Shown piece after piece: positions 18,818-27,031 of a DNA stretch of 64,000 nt (within the stretch, counting starts at the first letter, position 1; every line of letters starts with the position of its first letter). The stretch covers positions 1-64,000 of the forward strand of contig JANYBM010000064.1 of the NCBI GenBank assembly GCA_025361125.1. The letters run 5' to 3'. A program made the translations under genes and the position numbers. The DNA is from Holophagaceae bacterium (GTDB lineage Bacteria; Acidobacteriota; Holophagae; Holophagales; Holophagaceae). The notes beneath the pieces were generated by a model. It made no database searches, was not told where the DNA came from, and was given only the letters and a program-made list of their open reading frames with translations.

Positions 18818-19996
18818 CTATCGGTCTACCTTGATGACGATTGTTTTAGTGATCATGTCATGAACAGCTTTGCGTTCAGCGCCAAAAACCAGCAGATAGC
18901 CAACGCCGAAATTAGCGATGTGGCAGATCTGACGGATAAGGGCCTGGCCAAAGGTCAGACGGCCATGGGGATCATCCTCCGGTACGATGCGCAGTTTCAT
19001 CATTTTCTTGCCAGGTGTAGCCCCGTACTTGGAGATGCACTTGATCAAGAAAACGAAGTATCCAAGACCTACCGCGAGTTCGGCCACGGACCAGATGCAG
19101 CCAAGGATGATTGAGATCTTGGCCAGGATGAAGCCAATGACCATCATTGCGATCATCGCGACCATGATCGGTACGCTATCGATGACCGCCGCGATGAGCC
19201 GGGTGATGAAATCCCCGCGCTCGCCCGTGGGCTGGGCATCGTCAGGTATAGGCGGAAGGAACTTGCCAAGAAACCCCGAGGATTGAGCCGCCGGGGCGGC
19301 AGGGAATCCACTATGAGTGACTGGAGTGACTGGCGTGACTGGCGCGACTGGTGCGACCGACACGATGGGCGCTGGTGCACCATAAGGCCGTGCGGGCGTG
19401 GAAGCCGGCGGGGGCATGGAACCGGGTTGGGGCACAGCGCCGGGATCGGTGAAATGGCCGAATTCTGGAGCCCTGGATTCAGGCATGTGCTGCATGGGTG
19501 CCGGCGAGGTGTCAGTGGGGGAGGGGGGGGGCTGCGACATCATTGAAGGTATTGGCGGTGGCGGCGCGGAGTGTGGAATGGCGGGGGGACCCGATGGAAC
19601 GCCGACGGTCCCATGAACCTGGGCCATCTGTTCTGGGCTCATGCGGACGGTGCCGGTCGCCGCGGGTTCCGGGGTGCCCATCCGCTGCACGGCCACCGTG
19701 GCGTTTTCCTGGGCGGGATCCATGAAGGTGATCTGAATTTGGCCCAGGGTCACCCGGTCGCCATCTCTCAGGGGCGAAGTCTGCACGCGGCTACCGTTTA
19801 GCAGCACGCCATTGCTGCTTTGCAGATCCTGGACCTCATAGCCACTGCCTGTTTGGCGGATCACCGCATGGTGGCGGGAGATGCTTGGGTCCGCCAAGCG
19901 CAGGGTGTTGTCCAACTCCCGTCCTATATGGACTTCGTTGTCCACCATCTCGAATTCACGAACCCCCACACTCTCGTGCACCAGAAGTTTCGCCAT
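18818..19996 (-). CDS. FHA domain protein with Pro-rich linker and C-terminal RDD membrane domain
   Basis: 392 residues. The FHA domain (about 5-90) has HIGRELDNTLRLADPSISRHHAVI and SSNGVLLNG, which are the phosphothreonine-binding elements. A Pro/Met/Ala/Thr-rich linker (about 100-245) follows, then an RDD domain with three helices (about 250-392). FHA binding of a phosphorylated partner could be relayed to the membrane domain. The ATG at 19996 has GAGG 5 nt upstream; the ORF to 20083 is rejected. First gene of the cluster, divergent from the MglA-like GTPase. Confidence 0.85.
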   Translation of the reverse strand: MAKLLVHESVGVREFEMVDNEVHIGRELDNTLRLADPSISRHHAVIRQTGSGYEVQDLQSSNGVLLNGSRVQTSPLRDGDRVTLGQIQITFMDPAQENATVAVQRMGTPEPAATGTVRMSPEQMAQVHGTVGVPSGPPAIPHSAPPPPIPSMMSQPPPSPTDTSPAPMQHMPESRAPEFGHFTDPGAVPQPGSMPPPASTPARPYGAPAPIVSVAPVAPVTPVTPVTHSGFPAAPAAQSSGFLGKFLPPIPDDAQPTGERGDFITRLIAAVIDSVPIMVAMIAMMVIGFILAKISIILGCIWSVAELAVGLGYFVFLIKCISKYGATPGKKMMKLRIVPEDDPHGRLTFGQALIRQICHIANFGVGYLLVFGAERKAVHDMITKTIVIKVDR

Positions 19997-20183
19997 GATG
20001 TCCTCAAAAAAGCATTGGTTTGATGCTGAAGTGTAGTTGGGCTGTGGTCGGGATGCAAAGAAGAAGGAAACTTTTCCAAACATGTTTCAATAGCCCTGGT
20101 CCTGGTCTTGTCTCAAAAGCTTGACCTGGGGCCATATCCTGCACCAATCTTGCGGAAACGAACCCCCTGACCCCGGAGGCAGC

Positions 20184-21095
20184 ATGGTCCTCTTCAATGC
20201 GGCCACCAAAGAGCTCACCGCCAAAATCGTCTACTACGGCCCTGGACTCTGCGGAAAAACCACGAATCTCCAAAAGATCTATGATTCCCTTCCCGGCGAC
20301 GGCCGCGGAAAGATGCTGAGTCTCGCCACCCAAACAGACCGCACCTTGTTTTTCGATTTCCTGCCCATCGAACTGGGCACCATCCGTGGCATGAAAACCC
20401 GCATCCAGCTTTACACAGTCCCAGGGCAGGTCTTTTACGACGCCACGCGGAAACTGGTGTTGCGCGGCGCCGATGCCGTTGTGTTTGTGGCGGACTCTCA
20501 AGCTCCCGCGCTGCTGACGAACAAGGAGAGCTTTCAGAATCTCATCGAGAATCTGAAAGACCAGGGAACTGATCTGGAGAAAATCCCGCACGTCATCCAA
20601 TGGAACAAGCGAGACACACCCAACGCGCTGCCCGTGGAGACCCTCGACAAAGAGATCAACCGCTTCCATGCGCCGACTTTCGAGGCTTGTGCCATGAAGG
20701 GCGATGGCGTGCGGGAGACCCTTTCCGGCGTGGCCAAGCTGGTACTGAAACACCTTGCAGATAAATACGGTGGCGGCGTGGTCGAGGCTCCTGCCCTGGC
20801 TGCCATGGCTGCTCTGACAGCACCGGCCCACACACCCATGCCCGAGGCCCCAGCCCCTCCCAAGGAAGAGTCCAAGCCTTTAGAGGTGGAGGAGCTTTCC
20901 GCAGGTGAAATGATTGAAGAGCTGGAAGATGCTCCCCTTGCCACCATGGGCGGCGGCATGCAAGGCGACGCGGCGCCCATCCACGTGCCCCACACCCCCA
21001 ATGTGAGCACCGTGGAAGTCCCTGTGGTGTTGGACCGTAGCCTGTTCAGCGGGGATTCACCCGTGGAAATCCGGCTGAAGCTGTACATCAAATAG
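20184..21095 (+). CDS. MglA-like small GTPase with C-terminal extension
   Basis: 303 residues. A Ras-like GTPase domain (about 1-195) begins MVLFNAATKELTAKIVYYGPG, with P loop GPGLCGKTTN (19-28), TVPGQVFYDATR as G3 (PGQ) and WNKRD as G4. This is the MglA/gliding-motility polarity family. It differs from Myxococcus MglA by an extra ~110 residues: an Ala/Pro/Glu-rich linker and a C-terminal VEVPVVLDRSLFSGDSPVEIRLKL strand region. The ATG follows GGAGGCAGC. The usual activating partner MglB is not adjacent. Probable role: cell polarity, pili or envelope localisation. Confidence 0.9.
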   Translation: MVLFNAATKELTAKIVYYGPGLCGKTTNLQKIYDSLPGDGRGKMLSLATQTDRTLFFDFLPIELGTIRGMKTRIQLYTVPGQVFYDATRKLVLRGADAVVFVADSQAPALLTNKESFQNLIENLKDQGTDLEKIPHVIQWNKRDTPNALPVETLDKEINRFHAPTFEACAMKGDGVRETLSGVAKLVLKHLADKYGGGVVEAPALAAMAALTAPAHTPMPEAPAPPKEESKPLEVEELSAGEMIEELEDAPLATMGGGMQGDAAPIHVPHTPNVSTVEVPVVLDRSLFSGDSPVEIRLKLYIK

Positions 21096-21112
21096 GCTAT
21101 GAGCCTTGAGCC

Positions 21113-22111
21113 ATGAGCCGGTACTCAAAACAGCGCACCTTTCTAGGCGCTGAAGCCGACGCGCTCCTGCGCACGAAGCGTGTGGTGGTCGTAGGTCTTG
21201 GTGCGTTGGGATCGGTGATCGCGCCCTGGCTGGCGCGGGCCGGCGTGGGACACCTTACGTTGCTAGACCGCGATCTCGTGGAACGCAGCAACCTACAACG
21301 GCAACTGCTTTACACGGAAGATGATCTTGGTCAGCCCAAGGCGGAAGTGGCGGCAGCAAGGCTTTCCAGGGCCAATACTGAAATCGAATTGCGGCCCATC
21401 GTGGCGGATCTCACATCAGGCAATGCGCGGGAACTGCTTTCGGGCTTCGACCTGATCTGTGATGGAACCGACAATTTCGAAGCCCGGTTCCTCATCAACG
21501 ATGTGGCAATTCTCACTGGCACACCGTGGATCTATGCCGGCGCCATCGGTGCGGAAGGAGTGGTTTGGCCGATTCAAGTACCCCACACACCCTGCCTGCG
21601 CTGTCTCATTGAAGAGCCGCCAGCTTTTGGCGATGTGGATACCTGCGACACGGCTGGCGTACTGGGTCCCACCGCGGGCGTCATCGGCTCCTGGGCTTCG
21701 CTGGAGGCTCTGAAAATACTCACGGGCAAGCTCCCGAGCCGTGAATTGGTCCGTTTCAACCTCTGGGATGATGAGCGGCAGTTCCTCCATCCTCCCAAAA
21801 CCCGCTGCCGCTATTGCACAGAGAAAATCACCGAATTCCTGGACGCGCGTTGGACCATGAAGGCCTCTGAGCTCTGCGGCTTGGAGGGAGTGCAGATTCG
21901 CGTGAACCCACCCGGAAAACTCGATTTCGATGCCCTCCAAGTGCGCCTGGAGATCCGCAGCGGAAGCCCCTGGAGCCAGCGGGGCATGACCCTCAAGGGG
22001 TGCGATGGGGGATGGGATATCACCCTGTTCCAAGACGGGCGTGCGATGATCCACGGACCCGCGACGCCAGAGCGGGCAAGGAGTTGGTATACCGAAGTGG
22101 TGGGCTGCTGA
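21113..22111 (+). CDS. ThiF/MoeB/HesA-type E1-like adenylyltransferase
   Basis: Activates the C-terminal glycine of ubiquitin-like sulfur carriers by adenylation. 332 residues: GLGALGSVIAPWLARAGVG nucleotide loop, DRDLVERSNLQRQ, DGTDNFEARFLIN, and structural zinc cysteines CLRC and CRYC. The probable catalytic Cys lies in DTCDTAGVLGP. An ~85-residue C-terminal extension ends DGRAMIHGPATPERARSWY; there is no rhodanese domain. It could serve MoaD or ThiS; moaA and thiC are both in the window but not adjacent, and no sulfur-carrier gene is next to it. Coupled by a 1-nt stop-start overlap to rdgB. Confidence 0.85.
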   Translation: MSRYSKQRTFLGAEADALLRTKRVVVVGLGALGSVIAPWLARAGVGHLTLLDRDLVERSNLQRQLLYTEDDLGQPKAEVAAARLSRANTEIELRPIVADLTSGNARELLSGFDLICDGTDNFEARFLINDVAILTGTPWIYAGAIGAEGVVWPIQVPHTPCLRCLIEEPPAFGDVDTCDTAGVLGPTAGVIGSWASLEALKILTGKLPSRELVRFNLWDDERQFLHPPKTRCRYCTEKITEFLDARWTMKASELCGLEGVQIRVNPPGKLDFDALQVRLEIRSGSPWSQRGMTLKGCDGGWDITLFQDGRAMIHGPATPERARSWYTEVVGC

Positions 22112-22713
22112 TGCACCTTCTCATGGCTTCCCGCAACCCAGGTAAACTCCGCGAATTGGCGGGACTGCTGCAGGGAATCACGCTCATGCCCTGGCCCATT
22201 GAAGCACCTGAGATCCCCGAGGATGGCGCTTTCTTCCGAGACAATGCGAGTCACAAGGCAGCTTTCGCAAGAGACTGGTGGCGACTGCACGGCACCGTAT
22301 CCGTGGACGCTGTTTTAGCCGATGATTCAGGGCTGTGCGTGGACGCGCTCTGGGGCGGACCCGGTGTGTTATCGGCGCGATTCGCCAGTGGCCTTCCCAA
22401 CGACGATAAGAATCGTACCTTGCTCGCGATGTTACCGCCGGATGCCACGCGGACTGCCCGCTTCGTATGCGTGCTGGCTCTGGCGCCAATGCCTGAAGGT
22501 GACCTGCGTTTCTTTGAAGCCAGCGTCGAGGGTTCGTTGGCCATGGAACCACATGGTCAGCAGGGTTTCGGCTACGATCCCATCTTCATGCCTGCAGGCT
22601 TTGACCAGACTTTTGGCGAGCTATCGGATGCTGTGAAGGCCCGGCTCAGCCATCGAGCAAAGGCAGCTCGGGCTCTGCGGGAAGCTCTGGCAACTCTGGC
22701 AGCGGGACACTGA
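22111..22713 (+). CDS. rdgB: RdgB/HAM1 XTP/dITP pyrophosphatase
   Basis: Removes deaminated purine nucleotides from the pool. 200 residues. MASRNPGKLREL is the family N-terminus, VLADDSGLCVDAL the metal site, and GQQGFGYDPIF plus a C-terminal LSHRAKAARAL complete the signature. The ATG overlaps the preceding TGA (TGATG). The last 68 nt overlap the 3' end of the convergent gene. Confidence 0.92.
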   Translation: MHLLMASRNPGKLRELAGLLQGITLMPWPIEAPEIPEDGAFFRDNASHKAAFARDWWRLHGTVSVDAVLADDSGLCVDALWGGPGVLSARFASGLPNDDKNRTLLAMLPPDATRTARFVCVLALAPMPEGDLRFFEASVEGSLAMEPHGQQGFGYDPIFMPAGFDQTFGELSDAVKARLSHRAKAARALREALATLAAGH

Positions 22714-23131
22714 AGCCCCCTTCCCGCAGGGCGATGGCCCGCTGGAAAGCGAGGAGAACCGCGGTGCGCACGCGCAGGTAACTTGTATCGGTGACCTTGG
22801 ACGCGAAGCTCAAGGTGGAGACCACGTACCAACCACCGGCAGGCAATTGTTGCGGCGCGCTGATCTGGATCTTGGGTGGGAGGATCGCCGAGGAGCTACC
22901 CTCCCGCAGATCCAGTGAGATTTTTTCGGACCAGGCCTGAAGCGGCTCCACCAGCTGCCCCGCAGCCTCTTCGGACTCGGCCGTCACGCGCCCATACATC
23001 GTGAAAAAGAGGCGCATCTGGGGCGGCTCGATGCTCGAATTCATGAAGCCCGCCATGCTGGCGATCTGTTGGAAATCCTTTTGCAGCGCAAGCAGCTTGG
23101 GACTGGGTTGAAGGGGTTGCCGGGTAGCCAT
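22646..23131 (-). CDS. Hypothetical protein, antisense overlap with rdgB
   Basis: About 161 residues, soluble, not recognised. The region PQMRLFFTMYGRVTAESEEAAGQL and the strands around GGWYVVSTLSFASKV suggest an alpha/beta fold. The C-terminus is a short repeat, PELPELPAEPELP, written antisense to the RdgB tail; 68 nt are shared. The ATG at 23131 is preferred over the TTG before it. Reality of the gene is supported by length, a plausible start and the lack of anything else on the plus strand in 22714-23159. Confidence 0.6.
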   Translation of the reverse strand: MATRQPLQPSPKLLALQKDFQQIASMAGFMNSSIEPPQMRLFFTMYGRVTAESEEAAGQLVEPLQAWSEKISLDLREGSSSAILPPKIQISAPQQLPAGGWYVVSTLSFASKVTDTSYLRVRTAVLLAFQRAIALREGGFSVPLPELPELPAEPELPLLDG

Positions 23132-23159
23132 CAACCTTAGAATGTCACGAACTGGTTGA

Positions 23160-23783
23160 ATGATTCGTCAACAAAGGTCAGGCCTACCCGGCCATCATGG
23201 TCTGGTGATCCCCCTATTCCTGATGAGACATGGCCCCACGGAGGCTTCCAGCCTTGGCGCACCGCTGGGCCGGATGGATTCCCCTGTGAGTCTAGTGGGG
23301 CTGGAGGCTTGGCCCGCCATCAAGCACGAATTGCTGGCCTCAGGTATTCAGCGGGTACTTACCTCGGATTTGGCGAGAGCGAGAGTCCATGCCTTGGATC
23401 TGGGTCTGCCCACCCTTGTGTTGCCAGACCTCGGCGAACAGGATTTCGGTTCCTGGGAGGGAATCCCCTGGCAGGAGATCAAGGGGGCTGAACCCTTCTT
23501 TGCCAATCCTGTACTGGGCACACCGCCCGGTGGCGAAAGCTTCGCCCACTGTGCCAGCCGTGCCTTGCTGGCGTTCCAGGGTGCCATGGGCGGCGACGCA
23601 CCCACCTTGGTGTTCACCCATGGCGGTCCCTTGAGGGCGATCCTTTCGCATTTCATGGGTCTTCCATTGCATCGGGCGTTGGATCTTGCTTGGCAACCCT
23701 ACGGGATTTCAAAATTGGAAATTCATAGCTCCAACCGCGCGGTGCTGCGCTATCACAACCGACCCATGCCAACCAGATTGTAG
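23160..23783 (+). CDS. Histidine phosphatase family protein (possibly CobC-like)
   Basis: Phosphoglycerate-mutase-like fold, up to 207 residues. The catalytic RHG is in LFLMRHGPTE and the second histidine in LVFTHGGPLRAI; EQDFGSWEG is typical of CobC/PhoE-like enzymes. The real start may be the GTG at 23205, just before the first strand; neither start has a clear Shine-Dalgarno. Its location directly upstream of the cobalamin riboswitch makes an alpha-ribazole phosphatase (CobC) role possible, but it is outside the riboswitch-controlled unit, so this is inference. Confidence 0.75.
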   Translation: MIRQQRSGLPGHHGLVIPLFLMRHGPTEASSLGAPLGRMDSPVSLVGLEAWPAIKHELLASGIQRVLTSDLARARVHALDLGLPTLVLPDLGEQDFGSWEGIPWQEIKGAEPFFANPVLGTPPGGESFAHCASRALLAFQGAMGGDAPTLVFTHGGPLRAILSHFMGLPLHRALDLAWQPYGISKLEIHSSNRAVLRYHNRPMPTRL

Positions 23784-23802
23784 TCGGCAGGCTGTTGGCG
23801 TT

Positions 23803-23865
23803 TGAAATAGGCCCGAGGGGCTGCACCTGGGTCTATTGCACAGCCAACCGCCCCTCGCCACTTTG
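23803..23865 (+). terminator. Hairpin downstream of the histidine phosphatase
   Basis: CGAGGGG (about 23812-23818) pairs with CCCCTCG (about 23851-23857), with CTG/CAG extending the stem. There is no T run, so it is only a weak terminator candidate; it could also be a decayed second hairpin of the dispersed element. Confidence 0.3.
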
Positions 23866-23870
23866 GCTTG

Positions 23871-24112
23871 CCAATCGGGTGCATCCCTGAAACTCTGAAT
23901 TCCGACAACGTGTGCTGGATGCACGGGAAGCCGGTTAGATTCCGGCGCTGCCCCGCAACGGTATGCACCCCACGGAAGAACAAGTTCCGTGGGAGGCCCG
24001 GCCCGGAAGCGATCTTCTGGAGACCGGCAGGAGCCACTGGCGCGACGCGCTGGGAAGACTCCAGGGAGGTCATCCGACCCCTGCCGCGTGCGAGCCCGGA
24101 GACCGATTCGGT
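23871..24112 (+). promoter_or_regulatory. Cobalamin riboswitch aptamer
   Basis: The conserved core is easy to read: CGGGAAGCCGGTTAGATTCC then GGCGCTGCCCCGCAACGGTA, later GGCAGGAGCCACTGGCGC, TGGGAAGACTCC and finally the B12 box GAGCCCGGAGACC. P1 is formed by CCAATCGG at the 5' end and CCGATT at the 3' end. Total length ~240 nt is normal. It sits in front of the TonB receptor and BtuFCD-like genes, which it is expected to shut off when adenosylcobalamin or a related corrinoid is present. Confidence 0.95.
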
Positions 24113-24133
24113 ACCAAGACCACCGCCGAGGGA

Positions 24134-24193
24134 GCGGAGGGATCACGCCTTTTGGCGTAGCCCTCCCTTTCCTCCGCGATTCATGCGTGGAGG
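24134..24193 (+). promoter_or_regulatory. Riboswitch expression platform that can hide the ribosome-binding site
   Basis: CCTCCGCG (24171-24178) can pair with GCGTGGAGG (24185-24193), which contains the Shine-Dalgarno GGAGG of the receptor gene. Upstream GCGGAGG (24134-24140) can pair with the same CCTCCGC and free the site. A third stem GGAGGG/CCCTCC (24136-24141/24161-24166) with ACGCC/GGCGT competes with that. There is no T run, so control looks translational. Confidence 0.6.
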
Positions 24194-24198
24194 CGTGA

Positions 24199-26184
24199 AT
24201 GACTACTACCCGGCTTTTTTTCATCCTGGCACTAGGAGCCAGCCTTTCGGCTGAAACCACTGAAACCGCCGAACGCCCCAAACCCAAGGCCGACGCGGCC
24301 GCCACGGTGACCGTCACGGCAGAATCCGCTCCTGTGGAGCTGGCCAGAACACCTGCTCCGGTGCAGGTGCTGGATTCCGAGGCTATCCGGCGGAGCGGCG
24401 CGAGGACGCTTGGGGATCTACTAGCCCAGGTCTTTCCTGGCCAGATCCAGGCCTACGGCGGCCCCGGCACCACCGCAAGCCTGTATCTGGGTGGCACGCG
24501 GGCGCGGGATGTGGTCGTGCTGCTGGATGGCATCCGCATCACGGACATTTCGAACTTGAATGCCGACTTCGGCACCTTCGGCCTCGAAGGCATCGAGCGG
24601 GTGGAAATCCTGTCCGGGCCCGCTTCGACACGCTATGGCAGCGACACCCATGGCGGTGTCGTGGCGCTCTATTCCGCAGGCCCGACCAAGCCGGGGCTGA
24701 GCGGCGAGGCCCTCGTGGGCCTCGGCAACCGGGGTGTGCAACAGGGCCAGTTGAGCCCGGCTTTCGGATGGGGGAGCGGTTGGGCCCGGTTGGATCTGCG
24801 GGGCGGACGCGAGGACCAGAGCACCGAAACGACGAACCCGTTCCGCAGCACCGGGGCGGCATTAAATCTCGGCCAGCAGATTGGATCCAACGGCGTGGCG
24901 GCCCTCACCTACCGCAACCATTTCCAGGGCACGCCGATACCTTACGATTCCAGCTACCCGCCGCCGGATTTCACATTCGCCAGGCTCTACAACCCGGACC
25001 GCGAATCCACCTTGCGCAATGAGCAGCTCATCGGCAATTACCGGCAGAGCTTCGGCGAGGCACTGCTGGCGGAATTCAGCGTGGGCCAGAGCTTGCAGGA
25101 CCGTGTGGAACCTGGCTTTGGAAGCGCGCCGGACCGCTACCACAGCCGACGCAACCAAGGCGTCGCGACGTTGACCTGGACGCATTCCACCAGTCTCCGT
25201 TTCAGCGGAATGCTGGATGCAAATGACGAAGTCTCCACTATTCCCGGTTCTGCCACACCCGGCAGCGACCGGGCCGAGGGCAGGCATCTGTCGCTGGGCC
25301 TCGAGGGCGCTTTCGACCTCGCCGAAGCTTTCAGGATCGTGGCGAGCGTGCGGAACCAGGACGACCGCATCGCCTACCGCTTCGGCGATGGCAGCGCGGT
25401 GCCCGAGCGATCCAGCAACGCCGTCGTGGGCAAGCTGGGCGTCAACTGGTCCTTGGCCCCTGGCTCGCGGGTGTATGCGTCCTACGGCACCAGCTACAAC
25501 ACGCCGGACCTCTTTTCGCTCACCCATAACTTGAGCAACGGGTTTGGCGACCTGCGAAATGAAAAAAGCAAGACCCTCCAGGCAGGCGCTGCAATTGAAC
25601 AAGGGCTCTGGTCCGCGAAGCTGGAAGCCTCCCGCACCAGCTACGACGCGGTGGTCTTTTTCGTACCTCTACCGGGATTCACCTACCGCTACGACAACGG
25701 GGCAAACCTACGGGTACAGGGCATCGAAGGGTCAGTGGCCTTCAAACGGAGCAGCTGGATGGTCCAAGCTTTCGCCCGCAGCCAGGAAGCCCGCAATTTG
25801 AGCCAGCCTACGGAAGCCCAGTTCACCACCGGCGGCGCCATCGGGCGCCCTTTCTTCACGGGCGGCATTAGGGGCTCGGCTGCTTTCGGCGACTGGGATC
25901 TTTTCGCAAGATGGTCCTGGGTGGGGTCGAGCTACCAGTATTTCGACGACCTGAACGGCGTGAGCGGAGCCCATTCGCACTTCAATGATCTGGGCTTGGG
26001 GGCCATCTGGAAACTGGCAGGAGGGCTCAATCTGGAGATCCGGGGCGAACATCTGCTGCAGCCGCGATGGACCCAAATGGACTGGCTTAGCGGCAAACGC
26101 TTCCGCGAAAACGACGCCTACCTCATACCCACGTTCCCGGCGCCAGGCCCCACGCTGACCGTGGCCTTGCGCTACCGTTATTGA
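24199..26184 (+). CDS. btuB: TonB-dependent vitamin B12 receptor
   Basis: 661-residue outer-membrane beta-barrel with signal peptide (about 1-18). The plug domain (about 45-160) shows VQVLDSEAIRRSGARTLGDLL, VVVLLDGIRITD and GIERVEILSGPASTRYGSDTHGGVV; the barrel ends with aromatic Y at LRYRY, as outer-membrane proteins do. The B12 assignment comes from the cobalamin riboswitch and the following ABC transporter. The TonB box is probably in ATVTVTAES. First gene of the operon. Confidence 0.92.
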   Translation: MTTTRLFFILALGASLSAETTETAERPKPKADAAATVTVTAESAPVELARTPAPVQVLDSEAIRRSGARTLGDLLAQVFPGQIQAYGGPGTTASLYLGGTRARDVVVLLDGIRITDISNLNADFGTFGLEGIERVEILSGPASTRYGSDTHGGVVALYSAGPTKPGLSGEALVGLGNRGVQQGQLSPAFGWGSGWARLDLRGGREDQSTETTNPFRSTGAALNLGQQIGSNGVAALTYRNHFQGTPIPYDSSYPPPDFTFARLYNPDRESTLRNEQLIGNYRQSFGEALLAEFSVGQSLQDRVEPGFGSAPDRYHSRRNQGVATLTWTHSTSLRFSGMLDANDEVSTIPGSATPGSDRAEGRHLSLGLEGAFDLAEAFRIVASVRNQDDRIAYRFGDGSAVPERSSNAVVGKLGVNWSLAPGSRVYASYGTSYNTPDLFSLTHNLSNGFGDLRNEKSKTLQAGAAIEQGLWSAKLEASRTSYDAVVFFVPLPGFTYRYDNGANLRVQGIEGSVAFKRSSWMVQAFARSQEARNLSQPTEAQFTTGGAIGRPFFTGGIRGSAAFGDWDLFARWSWVGSSYQYFDDLNGVSGAHSHFNDLGLGAIWKLAGGLNLEIRGEHLLQPRWTQMDWLSGKRFRENDAYLIPTFPAPGPTLTVALRYRY

Positions 26185-26185
26185 A

Positions 26186-27031
26186 ATGCTCACGCTCCGG
26201 TATTGGGTTGTCCTGCTCCTGGGCGCCGCGCTCTCCGCGGTGCCGCCGCAGGGGATGCCCTCGCGGGTCGTCTCCCAGACCGTCGGCACCGACGAGTTGC
26301 TGCTGGCCCTGGCCGATCCTTCGCAAATCGCGGCCCTGAGCCATCTGGCGAAGGATCCAGCCTTCAGCCCCGTGGCTAAAGCAGCCGAGGGCTATTCCTG
26401 CCTTCGCACCAGCGATGCGGAAAGCATTCTAAAATTTCATCCGGATTTGGTGCTCATCGCGAGCTATACCCGCGCCGAGACGAAGGCCCTGTTGCTGCGG
26501 ACTGGTGTAAAGCTGCTGGTTCTTGAAAAGTTTGAAAACCTGGAGGATCTCTACGCCAACGCTCGCCTTATCGGCCGGGCTCTGGGCCACCCAGATCGCG
26601 CGGAAACCGCGATCCTGAAATGGCAGCAGCGCGTGTCAGCATTGCAAAGCAAGCTCAAAGGTGTGCGGCCCGTGCGGGTTTTGCCCGCCAGCACGTTTCC
26701 CTTCACTGCGGGAGCTGACACAACCTTTCAGGATGTCTGTGAACATTCCGGTGCCCTTAATGTGGCTGCCGAAGCAGGATTGAAAGGGCACCAGCCCACG
26801 CCAACCGAAAAACTGCTCACCTGGAAGATTGAAGTCCTGGTGGCCAGCGGTGAAGAGGGCACCCGTGTTATTGAACGACTTCGGGAATTGCCCTCCTACA
26901 CATTTCTACCAGCGATGAGAGCGGGCCGCGTGGTGCTGGTGTCAGGGCCTTGCATGGCTTCCACCGCCCAGGCGCGGTTGGATGCCTATGAGGAACTCGC
27001 CCGTGCCCTGCATCCGGAGCGATTCAGATGA
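26186..27031 (+). CDS. btuF: Periplasmic cobalamin-binding protein
   Basis: 281 residues with a signal peptide (about 1-18) and a class III substrate-binding fold: an N-lobe ending in ILKFHPDLVLIASYT, a long linking helix, and a C-lobe with QDVCEHSGALNVA and RAGRVVLVSGP. It begins 1 nt after the receptor stop and overlaps the permease start (ATGA). It should hand cobalamin from the receptor to the permease. Some family members bind haem or iron chelates, but the riboswitch favours cobalamin. Confidence 0.85.
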   Translation: MLTLRYWVVLLLGAALSAVPPQGMPSRVVSQTVGTDELLLALADPSQIAALSHLAKDPAFSPVAKAAEGYSCLRTSDAESILKFHPDLVLIASYTRAETKALLLRTGVKLLVLEKFENLEDLYANARLIGRALGHPDRAETAILKWQQRVSALQSKLKGVRPVRVLPASTFPFTAGADTTFQDVCEHSGALNVAAEAGLKGHQPTPTEKLLTWKIEVLVASGEEGTRVIERLRELPSYTFLPAMRAGRVVLVSGPCMASTAQARLDAYEELARALHPERFR

